Assembly: GCF_017357105.1 (NCBI RefSeq)
Contig: NZ_CP071596.1
Span: 3,348,001-3,412,000, forward strand
Direction: 5' to 3'
Source of the DNA: Natronosalvus caseinilyticus
Lineage (GTDB): Archaea > Halobacteriota > Halobacteria > Halobacteriales > Natrialbaceae
DNA: 64,000 nucleotides
The number at the start of each line of letters is the position of its first letter. Positions within the stretch are counted from its first letter, which is position 1. A model generated the notes under the pieces. That model was not told the origin of the DNA, searched no databases, and worked only from the letters and a program-made list of their open reading frames with translations. Positions 1 to 8,518 of the stretch are shown here, piece after piece. Position numbers and translations under genes: made by a program.

Positions 1-876
1 GACGACGAAACTGGCGGGAATCCCCAGTAACGAGAGCACGACAATGATCGTCGCGCTGACCGTCGAGGCGACGAGCGCGGCAGGGAGCGGCAGTTCGACG
101 ATGTCACTCCCTAGCGTCTCGAGGGTCCGACGGGCGATCGTCAGTGCACCCAGGGCGACAGCGGCCGAGCCAAGACCGATCCCGATCGGCATCTCGATCA
201 CGCCGCCGCCGATCAACGGGGCGACGACGTTCGCGATGTTAGACGTGCCCGAACTGAACGCCATGAGACAGCCGACCCCGACGACGATCACACCGGCCAG
301 CAACTCGTCGCGCTGGCTCGAGGTGACGGTCACCGTCGGGATCGTTCCCGATCGGTCGATCGCGAACAGCGGCTCGTCTGCACTCGATGACGAGATCCAG
401 TCGGCGACTCGCTGGTAGTAGACGTAACCGACGACTACCGAGACGGCGAACCCAGCGATCGGGGCGACGACCCACCAGAACAGGATTTCACGCATCGTCG
501 CCCACTGCAGCTCGCCGCTGGCCACGCCGAGACCCGCGATCACCCCGACGGTCGTCATCGAGGTCGAGGCCGGAACGCCAGTCCGATTCCCGGCGAACAG
601 CGCGAGGCCGACGAGGCCGAGAATAACGATGCTCGACTCGAGCGTGAAGAGCGACGAATCGTGGAGTACCTGCTGTCCGAGCGTGTCGACGACGCGACGG
701 CCGATCGTTGCGGCACCGAGGCCGAAGAAGACGGCCATCAACCCCCCAGCGACGACTTTCGGGACGAGCGACGCCCCGACAGCGGGTCCGAACGCCGGCG
801 CCGTCGTCGAGCCTCCAATGTTGAATCCGACGAAGACGGCGATGAGAATAGCAAAAATCAGCAGTGGCTCGGGCAT
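1..876 (-). CDS. PiT-family inorganic phosphate permease (3' end outside window)
   Basis: The reading frame starts at ATG 876 and stays open to base 1, giving 292 residues without the C-terminus. It is almost wholly hydrophobic with many membrane segments. Two related motifs lie in the two halves: GFNIGGSTTAPAFG near residue 18 and FSSGTSNIANVVAPL near residue 207. They match the inverted repeats that PiT transporters use to bind phosphate (canonical GANDVANA). The likely role is ion-coupled uptake of phosphate (possibly sulfate) across the cell membrane. A minus-strand TATA-like stretch (TTATCAAC, about 896-903) sits the right distance upstream for a near-leaderless transcript. The gene is divergent from cysS. 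Confidence 0.85.
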   Translation of the reverse strand, partial: MPEPLLIFAILIAVFVGFNIGGSTTAPAFGPAVGASLVPKVVAGGLMAVFFGLGAATIGRRVVDTLGQQVLHDSSLFTLESSIVILGLVGLALFAGNRTGVPASTSMTTVGVIAGLGVASGELQWATMREILFWWVVAPIAGFAVSVVVGYVYYQRVADWISSSSADEPLFAIDRSGTIPTVTVTSSQRDELLAGVIVVGVGCLMAFSSGTSNIANVVAPLIGGGVIEMPIGIGLGSAAVALGALTIARRTLETLGSDIVELPLPAALVASTVSATIIVVLSLLGIPASFVV

Positions 877-1002
877 TGTCTCAACGTTTCGAAATCCGTT
901 GATAACGCTTCTTCCAAAATAGCTTGGTGAGGGAGAGCGTGAATCGCGAGCGGTCGGCCCGTCGAGCGGGCCCGTGTTGACGGTCGACATCCCATCCGAC
1001 GC

Positions 1003-1008
1003 TTTAAG
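1003..1008 (+). promoter_or_regulatory. TATA-like box of cysS
   Basis: TTTAAG lies 26-31 bases before ATG 1034, the spacing expected for a leaderless haloarchaeal transcript. It supports the internal ATG over the upstream in-frame start at 974. Confidence 0.5.
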
Positions 1009-1033
1009 GTCCGCCCGCGAGGACACTCGAGTA

Positions 1034-2539
1034 ATGACCCTGCACGTGACGAATACGTTGACGGGCGAGACGGAGCCGTTCGAGCCACAGGATCCCGATA
1101 ACGTCCTCCTCTACTACTGTGGCCTGACGGTTTCGGACCCGCCCCACCTCGGGCACGCCCGCTCGTGGGTGCACGTCGACGTGATGCACCGCTGGCTCGA
1201 GCACCTCGGCTACGGCGTCCGTCACGTCGAGAACTTCACCGACGTCAACGAGAAGATCGTCGCCCGCGTCGGCCAGGACGACCTCGGCGACGACGAAGCC
1301 GCAGTCGCCGAAACCTACGTCCAACGGACGATCGAAGACATGCGCTCGCTGAACCTCCTGCGCGCGGAGGTCTACCCCAGGGTATCGGAGCACATCCCCG
1401 AGATCATCGACCTCGTGGAGACGCTGGTCGAGTCGGGCTACGCCTACGAATCCAACGGCTCGGTCTACTTCGACGTGACGACGTTCGAGAACTACGGCGC
1501 GCTCTCGAACCAGGACATCGAGTCGATCGAAGCCCAGGGCGAACCCGACGAACAGGCCGAGAAGCGCCACCCGGCCGACTTCGCGCTCTGGAAGGCAGGT
1601 CCGGTCTCGGAGGAGGCGGTCCACGAACACAGCAAGGGCGCGACCTGGGAGGAGACGCCGACCGGCCAGACCTGGGACTCGCCGTGGGGCGAGGGCCGAC
1701 CGGGCTGGCACATCGAGTGTTCGGCGATGAGCATGACCCACCTCGGGGAGACCCTCGACGTTCACGTCGGCGGCCGGGACCTCGTCTTTCCCCACCACGA
1801 GAACGAAATCGCCCAGAGCGAGGCCGCGACGGGCCACCGGTTCGCCCGCTACTGGCTCCACTGCGAGCTGTTCCAGATGGGCGAGACGAAGATGTCCTCG
1901 AGTCTGGGTAACTTCGTCACCGTCGACGAGGCCGTCGAGACGTGGGGGGCCAACGTCCTTCGCACGTTCCTCACCGCGGGCGCGTACAACAGCCAGCAAC
2001 TCTACAGCGACGAGACCATCGCGGAGGCCGAAGAGCGCTGGGAACGCCTCGAGCGCGCCTACGACGCCGCCGTCGACGCCCTCGATTCCCCCGCCGCGAA
2101 GTCGAAACTCGCCGACGAGGAGCTTCGCGAGTCCGTGGACGCCGCACGGGAGGCGTTCACCGAGGCGATGAACGACGACTTCAACACGCGGGAAGCGCAG
2201 TCGGCACTGCTCGAGGTCGCGAGCGCGACGAATCGTCACCTCGAGGGCGCCGAAGGCGAGAGCGAATCGGGGTCGAAAGCGTACGACTACCAGGGTCTGA
2301 AACGAGCCGTCGAGACCCTCGAGGACCTCGGCGGCGTGCTCGGGTTGACCTTCGGCGGCGTCGACGCGAGCGGCGACGTCGAACTCGCAGGCGAAGTCGT
2401 CGAGCTGGTCCTCGAGATACGCGAACAGGAGCGAGACGCGGGTAACTACGAACGCGCCGACGAGTTGCGCGACGAACTCGAGGCCATCGGCGTCGAGGTG
2501 CAGGACACGGACGAGGGGCCGACGTATCGGCTTCCGTGA
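1034..2539 (+). CDS. cysS: Cysteinyl-tRNA synthetase
   Basis: Class I aminoacyl-tRNA synthetase that activates cysteine with ATP and charges tRNA-Cys in the cytoplasm. The 501 residues are a normal family length. The ATP-binding HIGH motif appears as HLGH at residues 38-41 and the KMSKS motif as KMSSS at 286-290. Zinc ligands expected for CysRS are visible: Cys29 (YYCGLTV), Cys229 (IECSAM) and the HHENE segment at 254-258. A helical C-terminal region follows. An in-frame start 60 bases upstream would add 20 residues, but the TATA-like box at 1003 and the family N-terminus ([10 protein letters not shown]) favour 1034. Confidence 0.97.
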   Translation: MTLHVTNTLTGETEPFEPQDPDNVLLYYCGLTVSDPPHLGHARSWVHVDVMHRWLEHLGYGVRHVENFTDVNEKIVARVGQDDLGDDEAAVAETYVQRTIEDMRSLNLLRAEVYPRVSEHIPEIIDLVETLVESGYAYESNGSVYFDVTTFENYGALSNQDIESIEAQGEPDEQAEKRHPADFALWKAGPVSEEAVHEHSKGATWEETPTGQTWDSPWGEGRPGWHIECSAMSMTHLGETLDVHVGGRDLVFPHHENEIAQSEAATGHRFARYWLHCELFQMGETKMSSSLGNFVTVDEAVETWGANVLRTFLTAGAYNSQQLYSDETIAEAEERWERLERAYDAAVDALDSPAAKSKLADEELRESVDAAREAFTEAMNDDFNTREAQSALLEVASATNRHLEGAEGESESGSKAYDYQGLKRAVETLEDLGGVLGLTFGGVDASGDVELAGEVVELVLEIREQERDAGNYERADELRDELEAIGVEVQDTDEGPTYRLP

Positions 2540-2581
2540 CGGCGGCTATTCACGTCACACTCCCTGGTTCGACCGTCGTCA

Positions 2582-2644
2582 GTGCTCGCAATCGACTTGT
2601 GAATGCTCGTGATGAACTCGAGAGTGCTCGTAATGGACTCGAGA
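2582..2644. repeat. Three 21-bp imperfect tandem repeats in the cysS downstream gap
   Basis: Three consecutive 21-base units (2582-2602, 2603-2623, 2624-2644) share the pattern of GTGCTCG, then AATGGACTCGAGA, with several substitutions in the first copy. They lie in the 321-base space between the ends of cysS and the convergent zinc-ribbon gene (2540-2860). I see no convincing gene or terminator in the rest of that space. Confidence 0.7.
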
Positions 2645-2860
2645 TCAGCATTCCGAGCGCAGGCAGGAACGGTCGCAGCAGGTCTAATCCAGCGATAGGA
2701 GCGAGACAGCGTGACGCGTAGAAATTGGTCGAAACTACGTCGTTCGTTTTTCGTCGGCATCAACCGTCTTCGACGAACGCTCAGCACTTTCGATTGCGGC
2801 GGGTGGCTGTCGCGTACGTCGAGGCCACGTTACGGAGACAGGAAGGAGAGGGGGTGGAGA

Positions 2861-3307
2861 CTACCGGTCCGACTCGGAGAACGTCTCCTGTTTCCCTTCG
2901 ACGTCCGAGAGATACGTAATGTCCGAGAGATCGCTCGTACACCAGTGGCAGAACTCGAGGTCCGTATCGAGTTCCTTCCCACAGTACTGGCAGTGCGTGA
3001 GGCTCCCGTCGGGTGCGGGTGTCCGCTGGACGACCTGATTGTGCGCCACCGCGAGCAGATACGCGTCGACGACGCTGAGAACCGCGACGAACAGGAGCGG
3101 GGACAGTTCCGCCAGATCTGCACCCTCCCCGGCTGCGAGGGCCTCGATCGTGGCCGTCTCGACGAACGCGATGCTGACGCCGATCAGGAGGACGATCCAG
3201 CCCAGTGCTCGTCGCCAGCGCCGGAGGTAACAGTGACCGAAGCCGGTGACGAGTACCCCGAGCAACGCGGCGAGCCACGGGCGCTTCCTCGAGAACGGCC
3301 GATTCAT
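2861..3307 (-). CDS. Membrane protein with C-terminal zinc ribbon
   Basis: A 148-residue protein of unknown function. Residues about 10-75 form three hydrophobic segments, the last two separated by an acidic loop. The C-terminal part carries two Cys pairs, CQYCG and CHWC (about residues 105-125), that can form a zinc ribbon. A charged tail follows. This resembles small haloarchaeal membrane proteins in which a cytoplasmic zinc ribbon is tethered to the membrane, but I cannot name a partner. The gene converges on cysS and is followed upstream by a separate presenilin-like gene on the same strand, about 100 bases away. Confidence 0.75.
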   Translation of the reverse strand: MNRPFSRKRPWLAALLGVLVTGFGHCYLRRWRRALGWIVLLIGVSIAFVETATIEALAAGEGADLAELSPLLFVAVLSVVDAYLLAVAHNQVVQRTPAPDGSLTHCQYCGKELDTDLEFCHWCTSDLSDITYLSDVEGKQETFSESDR

Positions 3308-3407
3308 GTGTTAACTGACCAGTTGGGTAGCTATAAGCCTTCACGTTCACGTCCACGCCATCGAGACCGCCCCCAGGCACGAATCGACGTGGTCGAAAGT
3401 CGCCGAC

Positions 3408-4502
3408 TCACAGGCCGAGCGCCGTCGCGATTGGGACGCCAGCCCACAGCGCGCCGACGAGGTAACCGCCGATCGCTCCCGAGTTCAGTAACGGCAGTCC
3501 GGCGTGCGGTCGGCCCTTGAGGACCATGGCCATCAGGACCAGCAGCCCCGCGAGCGTGCCCAGCACGCCACCGAGCGCGGGCGCGTTGAGCGTGATCAGC
3601 GGGACGTCGAGCGCGCCGGCCTCGAGGAAGGAGGCGGCGCTGGCGATCAGGATGGTTGGGATGACGGCGTCACCGAGACCGATGAAGAGGGCGTCGCGGA
3701 CGCCTTCAGGTTCTGTGTCCGGTTCTGGCTCTGTTTGCTCTGGCTCTGTCCACTCTCGCTCTCGTTCGTTCTCGGCGGCCTCTTGATCGGTCGATTCGAC
3801 GGTTGAACCGTCGGAATCGTCCGCATCGGTTTCCGGGGAACCGCCGTTGGTCGTCGATCCCGCGTCTCGATTCTTGATTTCACCGGGCACCTCGCCAGCC
3901 TCGAGGAAGGAGTACGACAGCGAGGTCGGCACGACGAGGACGACGGGAATGTGCAGGTCCATCACGCCCTCGGCGAGGTCGAGCATGTGTTCCGTCCGGT
4001 AGACGCTAATCGCGTCGTAGACGGCGAGCACGACGAGCAAGACGAGAGCGGGCAGGAGGCCGAAGCTAATCCCGAAGAGTCCGGCTGCACCCGCGCCCAT
4101 GACGACGCCGGCGAGGTCGATGACGTACCACTCGGGATAGATCACGAGGGCGGCACCGACGCCCAGCGAGACGAAGAGGGGGAGGACACCGAACGAGGCA
4201 ACCGTGGCGACAGGCGGGAGGATTTCGGCGAAGACGAACCACGAGAGCATGACGCTCACGCCGACGATGAGTCCCCGGATGACCCACTGGAGGTCGTACT
4301 TGAACGCCGCAAGCATGAACGCCGTCATCACGAGAATCGCCCCGACGTAGATTAGGCTGTTCGTCGGGTCGGAGGGGTCCTCGACGGCCTGCATCTCGGC
4401 GGCGGTGAAGGGTTCGACTAGCGCGAGCGCGCCGAACTGGACGCCGATAAAGAGGAGGCAGGTGAACCCGACCGCGCTGCCCAACCGGATCCGCTCGTTC
4501 AT
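3408..4502 (-). CDS. Presenilin/SPP-like intramembrane aspartyl protease (A22 family)
   Basis: A 364-residue polytopic membrane protein with the three hallmarks of presenilin and signal-peptide peptidase: a YD motif with catalytic Asp163 (VYDAISVY), a GxGD motif with Asp278 (IGLGDAV, 275-278) and a PAL motif (308-310, NAPALGG). About nine hydrophobic segments are visible. Between the two aspartates lies a long acidic, Ser/Thr/Glu-rich loop (about 205-267), equivalent to the presenilin cytoplasmic loop. It probably cleaves membrane-spanning helices, perhaps signal-peptide remnants. The substrate is unknown and nothing in the neighbourhood identifies it. The ATG at 4502 gives the expected N-terminal hydrophobic segment directly. 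Confidence 0.9.
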   Translation of the reverse strand: MNERIRLGSAVGFTCLLFIGVQFGALALVEPFTAAEMQAVEDPSDPTNSLIYVGAILVMTAFMLAAFKYDLQWVIRGLIVGVSVMLSWFVFAEILPPVATVASFGVLPLFVSLGVGAALVIYPEWYVIDLAGVVMGAGAAGLFGISFGLLPALVLLVVLAVYDAISVYRTEHMLDLAEGVMDLHIPVVLVVPTSLSYSFLEAGEVPGEIKNRDAGSTTNGGSPETDADDSDGSTVESTDQEAAENEREREWTEPEQTEPEPDTEPEGVRDALFIGLGDAVIPTILIASAASFLEAGALDVPLITLNAPALGGVLGTLAGLLVLMAMVLKGRPHAGLPLLNSGAIGGYLVGALWAGVPIATALGL

Positions 4503-4559
4503 GGGTCGCGATTTGAGCGGCCGTCGTATTGGTGTTGCGTTCTCGAAACGATCGCACTA

Positions 4560-4736
4560 GTGTCTGGTGATAGAGTACGAATCCGGGCCGACGGCACCGA
4601 TTCCAACGTCACCAACGATTCCGGCGACTCGAACGAGGTCGACGCCAGTGACGGATCCACCCTCGAGTGGCTGTGCCGGCGGGTGGCCGAAAGCGACTTC
4701 ATGAGTGGAGCGCCGACCAACGCACGACGTCCCTGA
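4560..4736 (+). pseudogene. Possible decayed tail of a surface PQQ-type protein
   Basis: In the 414-base gap between the presenilin-like gene and the PQQ protein, one plus-strand frame reads an Asp/Ser/Asn/Thr-rich stretch followed by STLEWLCRRVAES and a stop at 4734-4736. This resembles the end of the intact downstream protein (LALEWLRRRVDED). Both share the 14-base string ccctcgagtggctg and a preceding low-complexity acidic linker. There is no start codon or upstream domain, so it looks like the remnant of a duplicated C-terminus. The other parts of the gap (4503-4559 and 4737-4916) show nothing clear. Confidence 0.35.
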
Positions 4737-4916
4737 ATCGGCCACCTCGCGTGTCACTTCGGCGAAACGAATCGGAGCCTGGTTTCGTGAACGGTTATTT
4801 TCGACCCAGGGACGTGGTCCGTTGCTCCCGGCGCAATCGTCTCACGAGTACCGTTTCGATGTCGAAATCGAGTTACCGAAACAGTAGATAACTGGGTAGC
4901 GTCAAAGGGCCCGCGT

Positions 4917-6476
4917 ATGTCAGACCACAGCCGACGAACGTTTCTCCGGCGTACCGGGCTAACGATCACCGCCGGAAGTGCCCTCGCCGCAGCGAGTGGG
5001 ACGACTGCCGTCGCATCGACGGCCGCCGACCCGGGAGACTGGCCTTCCCTCGGCGGGAGGTCCGGAAACAACGCGCGGGTCGCCTCGGGAATCGACGACC
5101 CCGGGTCCCTCGAGGTCGCCTGGTCGTGTGACTGTGGCGGCCATATCGCAGTCGTCGACGAGACGGTCTACCTCCGAGCGGACGACGGCTCCGTCCACGC
5201 CTACGACGCCGCGGACGGGTCACAGCTGTGGCAAACCGACGACCTCGGCGCCGATCGGACGCCGGCGGTTGCCGACGAAACTGTTTACGTCGGCGGCGAG
5301 GCACTCACTGCGGTCGACGCCAAGAACGGCGACGTTCGCTGGCGGCTCGATCTCGAGTATAGCGACGGGATTCGCTCACCGAACGTCGCCGACGGAGTCG
5401 TGTTCGTCGTCGGCGACGGCGTCCTCTACGCGCTCGAGGCCTCGAGTGGGAAAGAACAGTGGCAGTTCGATCCGGACGACGGGGAGCTACACGAATCGTC
5501 GGTCCCGATCGACGACGGTGCCGTTTTTGTCGCGGACGAGACGCGCCTGTACGCACGCGAGGCCAGCGACGGTTCCGAACGCTGGACGTTCGACCTCGAG
5601 GCCAACGACGACGATGGACAGTTCAGGGCGATCACGCCGGTCGTGGACTACGGCACCCTGGCTGCCGGCTATCGGGGCGAGTCGGACGCTGGGCTCTCCT
5701 ACCACGACGTCGAATCCGGGGGTCGAGTCGCTCGCGTGGCCGGTCGAGCGCACAATCACCCACCCGTGATCGGTTCGGAACTCGTCTATACCGTCGATGG
5801 GACGAACAACGATACCGCGACGGGCCACGATCTCGAGACGGGGGAGAAGGAGTGGGAACCGGAGCCGTCCGGCGAAGGGACCAGTCCGCTCATCATCGAC
5901 GAAGAGCACGTCTACGCCGGTCTCAAGAGTGATTCAGAATCGACAGACGAGGACGAGGAGTCCTGGATGCGCTTTTACGCGTTCGACGCCTGGGATGGCT
6001 CCGTCGATTGGGAGCGAGACACCAGGGCAGTACTGAGTCCCCTCGCACTCGTCGACGAAACGCTCTACGTCGGGAGCGTCGACGGCGACGCACTGGCCGC
6101 GTTGCGGCCGGGCGGTGAGGGCGAGGATGGGGACAACGACGACGAAGGGAGCGAGATTGACGACGATACCGACGACCAGGAGAACGGCTCCGACGGAAGT
6201 GACGATACTGACGACGGCGGCTCCGGGGACGAATCGAGCGACATCAGCGAGGGCAACGAGAGCGATAGTACCGACAACTCGAGCGGTGCCGATGAGACGA
6301 ACGAGACCAACGAGACCATCGGCTCCAACGACACCGAAAACGAATCCGAAACCGGGGACGGCGGATCGTCCGCTGACGAGACCCCTGGATTCACCGGCAT
6401 TGGGGCACTCGCTGGCGGCGGACTCGCCCTCGAGTGGCTGCGACGTCGCGTCGACGAGGACGAATCCGAGGAGTGA
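4917..6476 (+). CDS. Secreted PQQ-like beta-propeller protein with PGF-CTERM anchor
   Basis: A 519-residue exported protein. The N-terminus has a twin-arginine signal (SRRTFLRRTG, then Ala/Gly-rich hydrophobic core). Residues about 45-395 hold repeated PQQ-type blades of the form VYVGG/VYAGL with A-x-DG-x-W, for example LYALEASSGKEQWQF. A long Asp/Glu/Ser/Asn/Thr-rich linker (about 400-480) leads to TPGFTGIGALAGGGLALEWL and an Arg-containing tail. This is a PGF-CTERM sorting signal of the type processed by archaeosortase A, so the protein is expected to be lipid-anchored on the cell surface. The biochemical role of the propeller is unknown; such blades often bind ligands or scaffold enzymes. 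Confidence 0.85.
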   Translation: MSDHSRRTFLRRTGLTITAGSALAAASGTTAVASTAADPGDWPSLGGRSGNNARVASGIDDPGSLEVAWSCDCGGHIAVVDETVYLRADDGSVHAYDAADGSQLWQTDDLGADRTPAVADETVYVGGEALTAVDAKNGDVRWRLDLEYSDGIRSPNVADGVVFVVGDGVLYALEASSGKEQWQFDPDDGELHESSVPIDDGAVFVADETRLYAREASDGSERWTFDLEANDDDGQFRAITPVVDYGTLAAGYRGESDAGLSYHDVESGGRVARVAGRAHNHPPVIGSELVYTVDGTNNDTATGHDLETGEKEWEPEPSGEGTSPLIIDEEHVYAGLKSDSESTDEDEESWMRFYAFDAWDGSVDWERDTRAVLSPLALVDETLYVGSVDGDALAALRPGGEGEDGDNDDEGSEIDDDTDDQENGSDGSDDTDDGGSGDESSDISEGNESDSTDNSSGADETNETNETIGSNDTENESETGDGGSSADETPGFTGIGALAGGGLALEWLRRRVDEDESEE

Positions 6477-6477
6477 C

Positions 6478-6566
6478 GACTCGAGGTCGACCCGAGAATA
6501 ATGATTCGAGGTCGATCCGAGGAACAGTGGCTCGAGGCAGATCCGGGGAAGTGGCTCGAGACCGAC
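6478..6566. repeat. Degenerate 24-27 bp repeats after the PQQ gene
   Basis: Immediately after the stop codon four degraded units start with ga(c/t)tcgagg or gctcgag (6478, 6503, 6530, 6554), each followed by a variant of tcgacccgag. They occupy most of the gap before gar1 (6477-6617). No function is apparent. Confidence 0.5.
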
Positions 6567-6617
6567 GTCGACGGCCACTACGACAGGAATCCGCTACAAC
6601 GGACGAAACGTGCGACG

Positions 6618-6920
6618 TTATCGTGCGTACAGTGTCGACCCGACGAGACCGGGCAGGTGAACGCTCGACTGCGGCGTAACCGCGAGATACGGTCGATCGA
6701 CCGGACCGAACACGTCGACGACGCGACCGACGGTTTCGAGGGAGTCGTTCAGGACCATCGTACCGATGGCGTTTCGTCCGCTATCGTCCCCGCCGTCCCC
6801 TCCGTCCCCTCTGTCCCCGCCGTCCCTTCTGTCCCCGCCGTCCCCGTCGCCCACAGGCTCAGCCCGCAACACCGCGAGCCCCTGGGCCGTCCGAACGACC
6901 GTTCCAACCCGCCGCATCAC
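6618..6920 (-). CDS. gar1: H/ACA RNP component Gar1
   Basis: A 100-residue homologue of Gar1, which binds Cbf5 in H/ACA ribonucleoproteins that guide pseudouridylation of rRNA. The start ([18 protein letters not shown]) and the second half ([21 protein letters not shown], then a Leu-Tyr-Ala-Arg end) match the archaeal family's split beta-barrel. Between the two halves is a 25-residue Gly/Asp tract (about 24-48), encoded by repeated GGGGACGGCG-like units, which makes the protein longer than typical archaeal Gar1. Its ATG overlaps the srp19 stop codon (TGATG), so the two are probably translated from one transcript. Confidence 0.88.
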   Translation of the reverse strand: MMRRVGTVVRTAQGLAVLRAEPVGDGDGGDRRDGGDRGDGGDGGDDSGRNAIGTMVLNDSLETVGRVVDVFGPVDRPYLAVTPQSSVHLPGLVGSTLYAR

Positions 6921-7198
6921 TCTCGCAGCGCGACGACGTACGCCGCGACTGCCTGGACGAGGTCGTTCTTCGTCGAGTCCTCGGTTCCGCGGACGACGAC
7001 CCGGCCACGAGGCTCCCAGTGTTCTCTCGAGTAGGCTTTGTCGCGCTCGACAGTCGCGTCGTAGCCGATCTGCTGGACCGCCTTCGCGATTTCCTCGACC
7101 GTCGGCTCCTCGACTGCCAGCTCGAGGGGTACGCGTCGCCCCTCGGCCCGCGAGCGGGTGGAATCCAGGTACGCGGGCCAGATGACGTTCTCGACCAT
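6917..7198 (-). CDS. srp19: Signal recognition particle 19 kDa protein
   Basis: A 93-residue archaeal SRP19, which binds SRP 7S RNA and helps load SRP54 for co-translational targeting to the membrane. The start [20 protein letters not shown] is characteristic of the family, and the later PRGRVVV segment and basic residues agree with RNA binding. An in-frame upstream start at 7237 would add 13 unrelated residues; the conserved N-terminus favours 7198. It overlaps gar1 by four bases. Confidence 0.93.
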   Translation of the reverse strand: MVENVIWPAYLDSTRSRAEGRRVPLELAVEEPTVEEIAKAVQQIGYDATVERDKAYSREHWEPRGRVVVRGTEDSTKNDLVQAVAAYVVALRE

Positions 7199-7554
7199 GG
7201 GACCAACTCGGCGGGCGGGTGAGTAAACGCTTTTCAAAACGAGACGGGCGTGCAGATAGAGCGGAATCCGGTTCCGAGTCGGTATGGGACGTGGAATCGG
7301 GACTCGAGTGCCGTCTCGTCTCGAATAGCGACTCGTGAGGATCGGCCTTCGGTCACTTGCGACGCGGTCGACTGGAAATCTGCTCGTCGTGGCGAGAGAT
7401 CAGGCGTTCGGTGACCCTACCTGGCCTGTAGTCCCACTGTGCCGGGAAATATGGCGATCGTACAGAGAGAAGGTAGTATCGAATCACTAGTCTGGTTATT
7501 TTTCGGTTTTTTAACACGTCTCTAACAATATCTGGTGATGGTATCGGTGCGCAC
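7199..7554. other. Intergenic region between srp19 and the lipoprotein gene
   Basis: This 356-base divergent space holds no gene I can support. Its right part turns AT-rich. TTTTTTAA at 7507-7514 is a plausible TATA box for the lipoprotein gene, leaving a short leader of about 15-20 bases before ATG 7555. The middle (about 7260-7480) shows no clear signal. Confidence 0.5.
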
Positions 7555-8292
7555 ATGGGTAACACCATTAAACGACGAACGGTACTGGTGGCGACTGGGG
7601 TGGCCATGGGGTCGCTGAGTGGGTGTCTCGGATCGCTACAGGATAGCGGGCAGGAGGGGTGCGTGCCGCCGGGGCAGTACGACTGTCCCGATGGCGAGTT
7701 GCTAGCGGTCCACGAGTTCGACGACTGCTCCGTCGAGCAGACCGAGGGCGACTGTGCGATCACTGTGGAAGTGACCGAGTCGGAGGGAGATGAAGAGGGA
7801 GACGACTGCGACGCATACAGCTTCGAGTGGGCCGTCGACGACGACTGTGTCGTGTACGCCGTGCGCGTCTACGGTGGTAACGATTGCGAGGATTACGACT
7901 ACAGCGACGGCGCGACCGATGGGGTAATTGAAACGGATCTCGAAGCGGGACAGAGCGGACAGCAAGCCGGGATCTCAAATATTCGGTTCTGTGGTGAACT
8001 CGAGGAGGACGACGGTGGTGATGGCGACGACGGTGACGGTGACGACGGCAACGACGGAAATGGAGACAACGGTGATGGCGGCGATGATAGCGACGACGGA
8101 AGCGACGGCGATGGCGGCAACGGCGACGACGGCGATGATGGTGACGAGGGAAACGAGGACGAGGACGAGGACGGCGATAGCGACAACGACGACGATGACT
8201 GCGACGCCGACGATGAGAAGAACGAGAAGGAAAAACGAAAAGAAGAGGCAGAGGAGAAGACTAAAAAGGAGAAGCGAAAGGAAGAGGCATAA
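7555..8292 (+). CDS. Haloarchaeal lipoprotein with Asp/Gly tract and charged helical tail
   Basis: A 245-residue exported protein of unknown function. The N-terminus (KRRTVLVATG, then a hydrophobic core ending LSGC) fits a lipid-anchored signal peptide with the lipid-carrying Cys near residue 23. The folded part (about 30-145) is rich in Cys (at least ten), suggesting disulfides, and in Asp/Glu. Residues about 148-215 are an almost pure Asp/Gly/Asn tract. The last 30 residues change abruptly to Lys/Glu-rich sequence (KEKRKEEAEEKTKKEKRKEE), a likely charged single helix. The tract looks prone to repeat slippage. No neighbour suggests a role. Confidence 0.75.
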   Translation: MGNTIKRRTVLVATGVAMGSLSGCLGSLQDSGQEGCVPPGQYDCPDGELLAVHEFDDCSVEQTEGDCAITVEVTESEGDEEGDDCDAYSFEWAVDDDCVVYAVRVYGGNDCEDYDYSDGATDGVIETDLEAGQSGQQAGISNIRFCGELEEDDGGDGDDGDGDDGNDGNGDNGDGGDDSDDGSDGDGGNGDDGDDGDEGNEDEDEDGDSDNDDDDCDADDEKNEKEKRKEEAEEKTKKEKRKEEA

Positions 8293-8518
8293 GAGAATTC
8301 AGACGCATAACCCCACGTTCACCCCTGACGAAAGGTGACTCGAAGCCTAGCGCCTCTGAATCACACGCAGTTTTTCTGACCAATTCACCGATCACTCGAA
8401 GCGTACCCGACCACTATTTGTCCTCGAAAATCCTCGGATCGCCTCCGCCTCGGCGGATGGTCGGTATTTCCGCGCGGTTCGTCACCGCGGGTCAGTCGGC
8501 AAAGACAACAGAAGGGAA

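Noticed and set aside
2582-2644. Considered as a CRISPR fragment
   Set aside because: Units are directly adjacent with no spacers and are imperfect.
6501-7034. Plus-strand open frame of 177 codons after the PQQ gene
   Set aside because: It is antisense to gar1 and srp19, whose proteins are clearly recognisable.
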